Of a stretch of 64,000 nucleotides of DNA, positions 11,860 to 23,000 are shown in pieces (the stretch's first letter is position 1; each line of letters begins with the position of its first letter). Under the pieces are notes generated by a model, which searched no databases, was not told the origin of the DNA, and saw only the letters and a list, made by a program, of their open reading frames with translations. The DNA comes from Paraphysomonas bandaiensis. Taxonomy: Eukaryota; Chrysophyceae. A program made the position numbers and the translations under genes. Where the stretch lies: the NCBI GenBank assembly GCA_965644295.1, contig CBFFRP010000218.1:310001-374000 (forward strand). Reading direction: 5' to 3'.

Positions 11860-14800
11860 TTATTGGAATAGAAATCGCATATCATCAACAGTTAGCCGCA
11901 CCATAGAGCTTGCGTCGCCACCAACAGTGCCATCAAAGACGAGCTTTTTCTTTTCTTGTAGCCGCAATATGCGCTCCTCAATCGAATCTTCCACGATAAA
12001 GCGCGTGGCAAATATAGGCTTATGCTGTCCCAAACGATGAGTTCTGTCGATTGCCTAAGAATAAAACTGAACAGTCAGTTGACATAACGTATATATATAA
12101 ACCTGCATTTCAGCAGCCGGATTCCACCAAGGATCCATAATAAAAATATAATTGGCGGCCGTTAAATTTAACGCAACGCCTCCAGCTTTAAGAGAAATCA
12201 ATAACACGCTCATGTCAGGACTTTCGTGGAAATTTTTTATAATCTGCGGTAGTGTGTGAGTAACAAGGAGAGACAATTAACTCCGAGCACAACCTTGTCC
12301 CTTGCGTCTATATTCATACTTCCCACAAGCTTGGAACAGTTGATTCCCCCAAGTTGTATGCGATATTCAATGAGCTGCGCATATCAGATAAAAGACATAA
12401 ATACGAAGCTACTCACATCAAGAAAATTCACAAATTGGCTAAACACAATTGCTTTTGCTCCAGGATCCGCAGATAACATAAAGTTCAGCTCCTACGAGCA
12501 GCACTTATTGTGACGATACATTAAAATCCGATTACTATGTTACCTGCATTAATGCCTCCAGCTTGGTGCTTGACTGAAAAGAGTCCAGCTTTATTTTACT
12601 AAGAAATGATTTCTTTCTAGACTTCGATGAGTCCCATATCGACAGGCCATTATCGGGCAGCGTGGCACTATCACGAGGTTTCTCAAGTTCTACTGAAAGT
12701 GGTTTCTCACACTGTGGGCATACCGCAGAGTCAGTAGCAGATTCGGACTGTAAAACATTCAGATACTCCAATACACAAGGCTCACAGAAACAATGACCAC
12801 ACTGAGCTAATCTGGGCTCTTCAATTGGTTCGTGGCAAAAACCACAGGTACTAAGATCAGAATTCAACTCAGTAGATATTGCTGTTGACGCAGCAGCCGA
12901 TGAGTCATACGATGACATACCATTTTCGTAATATTTATCACTGTGCAGTACCAAATAAGGGTGATCAACTACTTGCCGCAATCTAATTAATATGTCAAAT
13001 ATATGCGCATAATTATGAAGAACTGTTCCCGATGCAACATAAGTATTAAACTGGGCTTGAGATTGGGTGTATAAAGCTTGGTAAAAATCTTCTTCTTGAA
13101 GATCCATTTTATCCATCCGTACTTTTACGATCCTATAATATATCTTGATGGTACGAAGTAGAATTTTAAAATGCCACACCTTTGAGGCAATTGAATATCA
13201 CTAGATCTCGTATTTTTCGTGCGCCGGAGAAGAATTTCGTCAAGAACCTAAGCGAAATTAGCTTGCAATAAAGCAACGCGTACTGACCTGCTCTTTTAGT
13301 GTTAACATAGCCCGTTTACCTTCTCCAATGTATCCTGTTCGTTTTATGGGGTTAAGAATGTGCTTATTAAAATGGCAAAAGTGCTGCATCGCAGTGTGCC
13401 CACAATCATCACAAAGCCCATTAGTGAATCTCTGACAAAGTATATCACTGTAATTGAATATATCCTTTCGTCAATATAACTTACATAATGCAAACTCTTA
13501 CAATTGCAAGACTTGGTTCGACAGAAATAAAACGCAAACGGATCCATTCGAAGAAACCTTACAAGTGAATATAATTCCCCGACGCGATTTTGAAGAGGAG
13601 TTCCAGTTAAACACCATTTATTCAACGAAACCAAATTAAAAACAGCTTTCGCGGTTGATGTACTGCGATCCTTTATTAGGTGGGCCTCATCTAACACTAC
13701 TCTGAACCAGGAAACTGAGTGCAGCAGAGATGGAACCGATTCGCGAGTGGCTTTTTTGGTAGCCAATGCAATCGCCTTTTCAACCTCCAAGTCTTCCCAA
13801 TCGTCATTCGCAATAAACTTTTTTGCCTTATACTTAGATTTAGCCTTGGAACTTGATGCATCATCATCTTCCTCAGAGCTCGAGGAAGCGCTGTCCGCGT
13901 AGTCACTGTCACTTGCTGATAAGCTCTTCTTACTAGATGTAATACGTTTACTAGATTTACCAGAACGACGCGACTTATTCACGCCGTTAGTACGCAGTCT
14001 ACTATCCTCACTTCCTTTCTTTTTAGTCCCTATACCTTTGGAGTTATTAGACGTTCGAGACTTCCTAATCATCTGCTTCTGGCGGTCAATATCATCTTCA
14101 CTGCTGGAGTCATCACTAGATAGCACTTTTCGTTTTCTACTCATCTTCTTTGGGCCCTTTAACTCAACAACGCTCCTATCCGACTTTGCCGTTCGAATTA
14201 TCCGCTTTTGTCTATCAATATCATCCTCACTGCTTTCTGAATCGCCCACTTCAAAGACTTCGGGCGCTTTTCGATTCAGATTACTTCTTTTCCTCTCTGT
14301 CTTACTCTGAGCAATTGTTCTCTTCGAACTTTCGCCGCAGAAATATTTCCTATGCATGCGCAACTTCTCGGGATAGTATTTCTTTCCACAAATGGAGCAT
14401 GTAATTTTTTTACCGGCAGTTTCGCGACGGTACTCCAATTCTAGTATTTTGTACGATGTTATGACAACATCAGCAGACTGCAACATCTTCAACGCATCTC
14501 GTCCTGCTCGACTATCCCCGTGATACACGTGCAATGTGAGCGAACCAGGCCGCGTAAAACGCTTAATTTCAGTTTGCCACTGACGAATAGCAACCGTCGG
14601 GACAACGACCAATGTATTCGCACGCAATCTATGATCCGGCTGCCTTCCATGTTCCTTGTCAGATCTAGAAAAAGAGTTATAATTTGAAGTATTCTAAATA
14701 TTTCTTCAAACCTACCTATCCCATGTCGACCTTTGTTCCCTACTTTGTTGTCGTGGGCGGTTTCCTAAGATTGTACTTATCGTTTGAATGGTGTTGTGCG

Positions 14801-16525
14801 TAACAATATACTGCGGTTGCTAATGTGAAAACACAGATGTCAACAGAAAACACGAACTCACATTGTCCGTGACGTAGAGGTGATCGGATGACTTGACAGA
14901 TATACATGCAACTTTGGTTTGCCTCAGTGGGGATATTGACGTAATATACCGACTACGCGTCACACATTTTTCTGCTTTGCTGGCATAGATTGAAGCTTTA
15001 GGGAAAATCGAGAAAGGATTAATATGCGTCGCAGTCATATCGATTTTTACGGTCCACTTGTTGCAGTAACCTGATATACCCAAACTACAATCAATTTTCT
15101 CAGCAATGCCACCCAGCGATCTCACAACATCTAACACTATATCACAGAAATATTGGCTTTCAGAAGTCAGTAATATATAGAGATGTTGGCCAGAACAGTC
15201 TATCTTCCCATTCATATCCAAAATACCCCTCAATATTTTAGTGCGGTGCTCTACACTACCCATTAAATATGGAACGGCAATTGATGGTAGTGGTGGATGT
15301 GAAGTAAAATATGGCGACAAAATTTGCTTGAACCTAGACTGTAGATTGTTCCCCATCACAAGTCTCTCCGTAAGTGTCGAGGTATCGTCCCATACATCGC
15401 CCATGATATTTAAAGTGCGCGAGAAGTGCTCCCATTCATTCTCATCGACAGTCAACGCAAGTGGTGTGTCGCAATTGACGGCAGAGGAAAGTAGAACGCC
15501 AAATGTATATGGGTCCAAGAGAAATGAATTACTGTCCTGCATAATCTCAAAGTGAACACTCTTGACTGTCGGGATTCTCCATGTCTTTCGGGGTGATGCA
15601 CAGAGATACTTCTTGGACATGTCATGATACAAATAACGCGTACTAAGAACCTGCCATGAATTCTCTCCCTCATCAGCAAGCCATAGATGGTCATCAGACA
15701 CTTCTACCCCACAGCCATCGTTCATCTGCACCCAAAACGTCTGTCGGACCCCTCTATGATATACACCTGTCACAGGTGTACCACAACCATTACTTCCAAT
15801 AACGCGGTCACCAACTTTGATATCCCCCATAGTCACCCAACCTACGGGAGTCAGGATACGAGAATCCAGCGGCTGTGCCTTACCCTACAGAATAGTGCAC
15901 ATTCTGAGCAACACAACAGCTACACTACAATACGCACCATTCCCATTTCATCGGCAAGTATCCCTCCACGCATCTGAGATTGCTCTTGATGAAGCATCCA
16001 CCCTAATCCCTCTTTTTGATAAGGTAAAAGCGGCATTAAAAGATCATCACCAGGATCTATAGGTATATTCCAATCTTTTCGAACAAGCTCATCTGGGTTC
16101 AGAGGAACCATATCTTGATCGACTTCATTCTGACTTTGCCGCACACGCTGTCTCACAAGGTGCTGTGCTGCAGAGTCTAATTCCGTGAATCCATCAAGAC
16201 TTTCCGCATTAACAATTCTTTTGTCAAACACTGTGCATGGAAGATGCTGCCATCTGGTGGAAATACCCCAGTCGCCGTCTACTATAATACCCACGCGAAT
16301 ATCTTTATGAGGAATTTTTGTGCCACATTTTTTGCATTCTGCTCGACCACTTTTAGCTTCTTCTACGACGTACTCGGGGATGCAAGCTTCAATGTGCTCA
16401 GTAGCCCGTGATGCGGGGCGAGATTGCTCGCTTACTGTGGTAACTACATCATCGAAATCACTGTCAGAAGAAATCACAATGACTTCTTTGGCTGTATCCT
16501 TTTCAATTTTCTTCTTTCCCCTCAT
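11860..16525 (-). CDS. RAD16: RAD16-like SNF2/RING helicase with zf-PARP finger and intein
   Basis: Eleven exons join in frame: 16525-15938, 15884-14862, 14810-14716, 14664-13485, 13431-13288, 13247-13180, 13132-12544, 12491-12417, 12374-12294, 12243-12103, 12054-11860 (introns 40-53 nt). The precursor has about 1392 residues, 1047 after intein removal. Order: PARP-type zinc finger (C64, C67, H94, C97); SNF2 helicase with split Walker A (GMGK then TIQTI), a C2H2-like [22 protein letters not shown] insert and a long acidic/Ser/Lys linker, DEAH at about 893; a Cys/His segment ([16 protein letters not shown]); C3HC4 RING at about 1129-1178 (CGFC...CGHCFC...CPQC); helicase C-terminal motifs with [11 protein letters not shown] spanning exons 10-11. 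Yeast RAD16 works with RAD7 in global-genome nucleotide excision repair as ATPase and ubiquitin ligase. The start at 16525 is the first ATG after an in-frame stop. Confidence 0.95.
14793..15878 (-). other. Intein in RAD16 Walker A motif (345 aa, endonuclease degenerate)
   Basis: The intein starts at Ala1 ([20 protein letters not shown], then KVGDRV: block A), directly after GMGK, and ends HLYVTDN/YIVTHN before Thr+1 (blocks F and G, penultimate His, terminal Asn). Block B is VEVSDDHLW (S61, H64). This is the Ala1-type pattern familiar from phage and bacterial P-loop ATPase inteins. The mid-region matches a LAGLIDADG endonuclease only in outline: the first motif reads [11 protein letters not shown] (about 126-136) and the second [10 protein letters not shown] (215-224), with Asn where the catalytic Asp should be. 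The last six codons lie in the next exon, after a 51-nt intron. Expected outcome is restoration of GKT once the intein is excised. Confidence 0.92.
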
Positions 16526-16877
16526 TAGTGATGGTATTATCTTCGCCACTTAAGAGGAGCATGTACGAATATAGAGGTATGAAAAATGACGTCCAGTCTC
16601 GCCAGAAGAACAGAATCTGTGCGACTGAATTATCGCAGTCATAGAGCACATTCTACACATGTCCATGCGCTGTTTTTTTCATGTGGGATGGTATGTACAG
16701 TAGAGTAGGTACTGTAGATGCGGGAACAAACTCTCCTGCACAAAACGCCTATTTCTAAAACACCGGGTTTTATGTATAATCCCGAAACTAAAATGCAATC
16801 TCAGCCTTGCGAATTCCAGCCCAACCAAAGAAGCCATTAACATATCTGGATATCCGAGCGATATCATTACAATAATT
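16526..16877. promoter_or_regulatory. Divergent promoter region, RAD16 / zinc-ribbon gene
   Basis: Some 350 bp separate two head-to-head starts (RAD16 ATG at 16525, minus; zinc-ribbon ATG at 16878, plus). No repeat or gene is seen inside, so it probably serves both. I cannot point to specific factor sites. Confidence 0.4.
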
Positions 16878-17258
16878 ATGAATGAAATATTGCATACGAA
16901 TATTATAACTGAAAATGATCTGGTAAATCTACAGGCTCAGCTGGATGTCCTTTCAGTAGGACGTGGTGATTGTATAACTGTGGAAGCCTCTGGGCCCAAT
17001 GGCACTGAAGAATCAGTTTCTTTTATTCGACTGACGCCTTATGCTCTAGCGGAGCTTCAGCGTAATGCTACGGATCACCATATCAATAAGATACGAGAAT
17101 GTCCGCGTTGTCACAATGCTACAATGTTTGTGAGTGAAAAGTTGAACACCAGTGATGGGAACTGTGGCATTCAGCGTGGGACATTCGTTTGTCCTGATCC
17201 CTCTTGTGCTTTGCAACAGTGTCATGATTATGAGGGCTATGGTGATATTTTTAATTAA
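16878..17258 (+). CDS. Small zinc-ribbon protein, unrecognised
   Basis: A single-exon frame of 126 codons begins at an ATG and ends with TAA. The first 75 residues are an acidic/hydrophobic helical region (QAQLDVLSVG, YALAELQRNA). The last 50 hold a probable zinc ribbon, CPRC (about 76-79) paired with CPDPSC (about 112-117), spaced by 32 residues as in transcription-factor or polymerase-type ribbons. A further Cys follows at QQCHDYEGYG. I could not assign it to RPB9, TFIIS or another named ribbon family. It is divergent from RAD16. Confidence 0.65.
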   Translation: MNEILHTNIITENDLVNLQAQLDVLSVGRGDCITVEASGPNGTEESVSFIRLTPYALAELQRNATDHHINKIRECPRCHNATMFVSEKLNTSDGNCGIQRGTFVCPDPSCALQQCHDYEGYGDIFN

Positions 17259-17644
17259 CCGTACATTTTCCGGAAATATGGAGAAAATGTTCGAACCATA
17301 TAGGAAAGAGAACGAGAAGGAAGATAAATATCTAGTCCGCAACTCGCTGGAGCAGTACCGTGTAGTGGAATGTGTTTGTTTAGAATTAATTGTTGGAAAT
17401 GTAATAAACTACTGTTAAACCGTGAGTATTGCACATTGTAAATGTAGTATTGCAATACTTAATGGTGCACCTCACATGCATTCGAAAGACTCTGGAGACT
17501 AAAGTGTAAAGTATACAACAAGTCGCAATAATGTCCGTACATCTTCATATCTTCATATTATGACACTCATACCTTCTCTATCATGGTATTCCGTTGCGAT
17601 CATGAAATACCTCTGCAGTAAGCTTTACCATTTTATTTAAATAT

Positions 17645-18985
17645 TACCTTATCCTCATTTTGTCGCTATTTTTGACTTGAATTGGGCTAAACAGAACGCT
17701 CATATTAGCACCGGACAAATATAGACATTCAACTTCAGCATTTGGTTCAATTGAAACTAACGCACTTCTATCCTCATTATGATATTGCCTATCATTTGTT
17801 TGTGATTTCATTATATTATACAATTATAGAGAAAAGAGAAACCTCAATGAGGAGTCAACTATCAAAAGAAGGCCATTAAACACTCCTAATTACCTTCCAT
17901 CCTATTGGCAGTTTAAATATCGCCACTTTATACTGAAAAGTTGTGTAAAAATTGCGAAAATCCAATTCTTACGAAGATTGGTGGAAGACTATAATATCCA
18001 TAGGAGTATCTTACGTAATAATTCATCAAATTAATTAGCAATATGAGCGATAAACTGGTACAAGCTATGAACTCTGAATAATGCTAGTAAGCTCCGTTGA
18101 AAAAGGTCTTCTCTGTTCTCTGTGAATTACTCAAACAAGATACCAGTGGGGCTTCACATTTGCCATGATTGACCGCGACTTGCGATAATGCGAGTTCGGT
18201 TCCGACGTGTTTAGTCTAATGCTTTTACGCATGAACCGTCGCCTCTGGAATGAAACGACAGTTGAGGGTAGCTATATTGGCAGCTAATGTAGTTTAGAAT
18301 TAAATAATAGCAATAATTGAAAATGAGATAGCAAGTAATAATTGTCAATTATATTTGACTAGAACCTGCGCCATATAATTGATATGCAGCCCTGAGTTCT
18401 AATGCCACATCTGATGCTGTATGCTGTAGAGGTGATTCGGAGCAATGACACCCAACCCTTTCAGGATCGTGCTTGTCAGGATTGTATGTGCATTATCATA
18501 CACACAGCATTCGAGTCCGTTGCACTAACAGAGGTTAATCGCATTGTACATAATTGTGATAACGATTCCAATGACAACAACAGGCCTCACATTCATTATC
18601 ACACTTATGTACGAATTTCAATACCTCGCAGTTGCTATTTCCTCAGTATTCTTCTGTGGTAGAGGTATATTTGATGTAGCTATTATCGCCTCAAGTTAGT
18701 CTAGTCTAAATGTCATTTCCTTTTACAGCTGCAACTGATTTGAAGTATTGCTTTGGTTTTTTATTCTTGTTTTCTAATGTTAAATAGGGAACAACTATTT
18801 CGTATTACAGCAAGCAAGCTACAATAGGATATTAGGATTTTAGCATAATAAGGGTAAGCTACAGTTTAACCTGGGTTTAAGGAGTATCATCTTTTGTCTA
18901 ATTTCAAACATTCGGGCTCTTTGCCCTCGTCTCAAAAATTTGAGCGGGACGATATAGCCTCCTTATTGCCCGTGGTTAAATATAA
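17645..18985 (+). repeat. Dispersed repeat R1, copy interrupted by nested insertion
   Basis: It begins near cctcattttgtcgc, runs through gcaccggacaaatatagacattcaacttc and stops near 17940. It resumes at about 18400 (ccacatctgatgctgta) and ends in the R1 foldback at about 18865-18981 (TTTAACC...GGTTAAAT). The inner stem cggGCTCTTTGCcctcg differs in the loop from other copies but keeps its GGGC/GCCC pairing. The internal block near 18600-18660 matches the minus copy at 31360-32000 better than the other copies, so R1 has subfamilies. Confidence 0.8.
18185..18395 (+). repeat. Repeat R3 fragment with hAT-like MITE end
   Basis: Contains gaaccgtcgcctctggaatgaaa, cagttga, agctatattggcagctaa and a run of caataattg/caattat, ending in ATTGATATGCAGCCCTG, a hAT-like terminus. 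Related text lies at 24955-25310 and 61130-61545. The left end was not found, so this copy is probably truncated. Confidence 0.55.
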
Positions 18986-19987
18986 CTATTTATACAAGAA
19001 CGACTATTAGACCCAGGTACGTACTTCGATTTGTCTTAATGTAGTCTATATTCTACATCAAAAGTCTGAGACACTTATGATAGAACACAGGTTAATGTAT
19101 TCGAGTAATAGCTTGTATTCGAGTAAAAGAAGTTGTTGTGTTTTTATACCAACTACAGATACGCAGTAACAAATATTTTATAGAAGCAATGTTGTAAATT
19201 TATATTTTTTGTTTCAACAGTGTTCCAGCTTCCTTATTTACAATTCCTGAGAGAGCTACTAATCTATGTGATTTCGTTTGAACACATCTTTTTGTTGGGA
19301 ACAAATACTTTACTGCAAATGTAATATTGTAGGGCTTCTACACATCGGTGAACAGTTTAGGTATATGTAGGTTTCGTCTATTTCCCCGAAGCTGGGGACA
19401 GCTATGTTGAATTTTAACTTGAATCATCCCTATCTATCCTTGATGCTCGCTGTCTGTCTGGATTTATGACTATCTATCTGTAACCTCTTCTTCTTAATCA
19501 TATTTTATTTCTCTCTGTATCCAAGAAGATTTTGATCTATAGGTGTGTCATCATGACGGTGTTTCGCTTTATTGTGCTTGTTGCATGATCATGCCATATT
19601 GGGTTAGGATTGATTACTTTACTTGAAATGTAAAGTTAGTTTAGACGAGAGTGCTTCGAACATGAGCGATATCTCTTCTACTCGGCGTGTATGGTATTCT
19701 ATGCATGTTGTCGCCTCATATGATGGATTTCGTTAGAGCAATTTAATTCGTAGTACAACACTATACAGAGGTTATACAGCGGTATTTGATCTCATCTGTA
19801 TCTGGTTTACCGTATACGTATACACTGCTGTATATCACTATTTGGCCGTTGATTTTCGACAAGATGTAAACTCACAATTTAGCAGCTCCGCAAAGCAGCA
19901 GTCCTTCTTGTGAAGAATACACGATATTATATCAAACCATAATTTACGTTGCACTCTCTACTGTTAGTCAAGCATAGGACGTTGGAG

Positions 19988-21694
19988 ATGCTAACGTCAG
20001 TGTTTTTTTCGCAGTTTAAAACGTTTTGTTACGAGTTGGAACACGATTCGAAGAACCTCCGCGGCGATGTTTCACAGCAACAGAAATTTAAAGGTCGACG
20101 TTGTGTAGTCTGTAGTATTACGCTAATGTTGTTGCAATATTTACCAGACTATAAATTTGATGATGCGTTTTTAAGTAAAGTTGTACGCGATATTGAGAGA
20201 TGTGAACAATCTTTACTAGCCTTACAAGATTCTGTTCATGGTCAGCAATGCGATCAAAACGGTGTTCAGGCTACAGAGAGTGAGGTAATATCATTATTTT
20301 TTGTTTTAAATGGGCAATTACACGTCGATAGATTAAGAATCATTGTGAGCACTTGCTTGCGGCCAATACTTTCATGATGCATTCGTTGAGGACACATTTG
20401 CAGAAGTATGGATACATCGACCATAACCCAGGTAAGATTCAAATAATGAATTGCAACTCTATTTTATCTTTGTGTGTAGAATTTCAATGTGAGAAAGAAG
20501 TCTGTACTTCTGAACCTCCTCACGGACGAAGGTCTGCAGCGGTAGTTCAAACTGAGGAGTTGGCAAGTACTCCAAACTCCACTAGATCCAATAAGCATTC
20601 GTATACACAGTCCAGTAGTACTCCAGTACTTGACGCAAGTCTATTTTCATCTGCTACAAGAAATGTGCTTCAACTTCACTCTCTTCGTCAAGGAGATACT
20701 CCACCAACTTCAGATCCTGAATATGACGGCATACAGGACACATCATCTACTGTTGTGGAATATCTGCAACAAGACTTTTCACCAGGAAGCCATGATCATG
20801 AAATTCACAATCAATTTGTTGGAGTCGACACTAGTGCAGATAGTCCTGTTTTGCCTCGTATCAGAAGCCCTCCACATACTGTTCCTTATGTTTTTCATCC
20901 GCCTCAAACTTCTGAGCAACAAAATCAAGATAGCAATGCCAATATTTCGATTCGTGACCAATGTAACATTGAAGCCAACACATTCTATGCATGCAACTCG
21001 CCGTGCAGCCCACTCTCGTCTAATCCTAGTACACCAGAGTTATCGCCTAGTGCCCTTTGTACAACAACATTGAAAAAAGTGCTATATTTGCCTGACTCAC
21101 TGCCGACATCAACAACTCCGACTGCGAGGGGTCATCATAGCTCATGCGCAGAAATTGACAAAGAAACTATATCTTTTGACGACTCTGATGGATCTGATTT
21201 TGAAGACCACGATAAATCAATTATAGCGTCACTTGATTGCTTCTCCCCACCAAAGACCTCTAAGCTTCTGCAACCAAGGGAAGCGAGAAGTCGTGTGTCG
21301 GATAACACAGAAACAGGATGGATTCCACTTGTATCACAAGAAGAGTGGAACGATGCTCCTTCTTTTCTAAAGCTCCAGGTTTGGATGAAATATTTACAAC
21401 TCTAAATGAAATTTATTTTGTATTTAACTCAAGGTATCGGCCGATGCGCTGAATGGCGCATTATGTGAGTTAAACAAGCATATCGATGCAACCACCGAAT
21501 CAGAAGGATCAAGTTCGCATCGCAAGCGGCATCTAGAAAGTTTTTCGCAAGAAGAGCTTGAACAGATTGTGGATACACATCATATTAGAAACACACCAAT
21601 GCGAGTGGTCGTCCTCGGGCTTGTCCATTTAAAACGACTTGATATTTGTACAGAAAATTCAATAAAAGTTTACAGAGTGCGCAGATTTTACTAA
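19988..21694 (+). CDS. SKA3-like kinetochore protein
   Basis: Four exons (19988-20284, 20332-20431, 20480-21378, 21434-21694) join in frame across introns of 47, 48 and 55 nt, giving about 518 residues. The N-terminal 135 residues are helical. The pattern FKTFCYELEHDSKNLRGDV, and later NHCEHLLAANTF followed by LQKYGY, recalls the N-terminal SKA-core helices of SKA3. Residues about 140-405 are Ser/Thr/Pro-rich and probably disordered. The last 110 (GWIPLVSQEEWNDAPSFLKL to the end) look like a small winged-helix module with ALNGALCELNK and VLGLVHLKRLD, as in SKA-family microtubule-binding ends. The SKA complex couples kinetochores to microtubules. The start is uncertain: a strong acceptor (tttttttcgcag) lies just inside, so an upstream exon may exist. 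The family call is pattern recall. Confidence 0.6.
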
Positions 21695-23000
21695 GTCGGA
21701 ATAGTGTTCATTAATCTAATACACGCACAAATAATCTATAATGTATACTATTTGATGAGAACAATTCGTTTTCCGAATTGTTTTGGAGCCCAAGGAAGAA
21801 TAGTATTTCGATCAAAATAGTACTTCCAAACTTATTTTCTAAAGAGTACTTGTTTTTTGCAGTGCACAATTACTTTGTAATTGCTTTGTGGGTAGGCCTC
21901 TAATTTATGATGGAAGTTTCCACCGCATTATAGCACTGCAGTATACCAGGGCCTACGCTCAGGTGTCATAATCAACTTTGCACGAATACAGATCCTCTCA
22001 ACAACAACATTAGATTGTGCTTTGATATGAAGCAAGCAGCGGTAGCTTGACTCATTGGTACCAAGTCGGCACTGTCCAGAACACCCTGTGCAAAATCAGC
22101 GCCCGCACTTTTGTCGTGATTGCTGTCGAATGAGAGCAAACTGGCATTCTTAAACGTCTTTAGATCTTTTATCAAGGAATGCCAATTTGTTCGCTCAGTG
22201 TCAGAAGACGAAGGAAGGTGACTCAGTTTTCTTGCAAATTCACTCGGAAAATGACTCTGTACATTACACTGTCATCAACTCTTTTTGACCATCATCGTAT
22301 TGCTTAATATATGGTATAAATACAGAGTATAATTATTTTGTCTAGTTGTGAGTTGTGTACTGTAGCTTCTTTCAACTTTGGAAAAAAGGATACTTTTATG
22401 AATGTTTGTTTCTATAGGTGATATATGCATATTTTCAATGCCTTTTTAGAGTTTTTGAGTATGAGTACGTTGCAATATGTTGTTGCTCAGGAATCTATTT
22501 TCTAACTCATATATCATTAAGTTTACCGCTAATAATCAATAAAGTTTCCACAAACTAGGTATAGAGTTGCATGAGCATTGTATTGTCCAGATTTCACTTA
22601 GTTCTATATATAGCGTAATATATCAAGTGCCAGTACACTCTATTAACGGGATGCCATTAATGGTCCATTAATTGTAGTCCAGTTCCCAGCAATTATAATG
22701 GCATTACCATTAACGGTTCTCAGGCCCTGCAGTATACAGTATACTGGTTGGATCACATTCAAAGAATGGCTAATTTGCTTTAACTACGTAGTACTATCAA
22801 GCTCCCAAAATATAGAAGCCAATAAGTACTATTTGCTGTTGAAAAGTGGATAACTTGTGCATAAGATATAAGATAGTGTGTGAAGTGTGAAGTAGAGAAA
22901 AAAGTATTTAAATTTATTTGAATGCCAGTTGTACTCTGTAGATATTTAAAAAAAATTATATTTAATAAAATTTATTGTCTTAGTCATCGTACAGTATCAG
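21695..23000. other. Intergenic region with a hAT-type element
   Basis: Between the SKA3-like gene and the Abitram gene (convergent) most of the space is the 783-bp hAT-type element. The flanks 21695-21938 and 22738-23000 are A+T-rich with no gene. Confidence 0.6.
21947..22729. mobile_element. Non-autonomous hAT-type transposon with perfect 8-bp TSD
   Basis: The 783-bp element starts CAGGGCCTACGCTCAGG and ends with the complement of CAGGGCCTGAGAACCG. The identical octamer CAGTATAC lies immediately outside both ends (21939-21946 and 22730-22737). CAGGG termini plus an 8-bp duplication define the hAT superfamily. The interior holds only a 67-codon minus frame (21972-22175) and cannot encode a transposase. 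The last 90 bp resemble 280-400, and 22150-22500 resembles 29990-30330, so relatives are scattered around. Confidence 0.85.

Larger units (their letters stand above)
17259..19987. other. Intergenic region, nested repeats
   Basis: An R1 copy (about 17645-18985) is interrupted at about 17940-18400 by unrelated sequence that includes an R3 fragment and one end of a hAT-type MITE. The stretch 18990-19987 is A+T-rich without recognisable features other than the 5' flank of the next gene. Confidence 0.6.

Noticed and set aside
14811-14819. Alternative acceptor at ttag|caaccgcag that would add Gln-Pro-Gln before YIVTHN
   Set aside because: It keeps frame, but the later acceptor (ccgcag) gives the HLYVTDN-YIVTHN spacing expected of Ala1-type inteins.
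11860-16525. Calling the gene a PARP because of its N-terminal zf-PARP finger
   Set aside because: Only the finger is shared; the rest is SNF2 helicase, RING and the RAD16 arrangement, with no ADP-ribosyltransferase signature.
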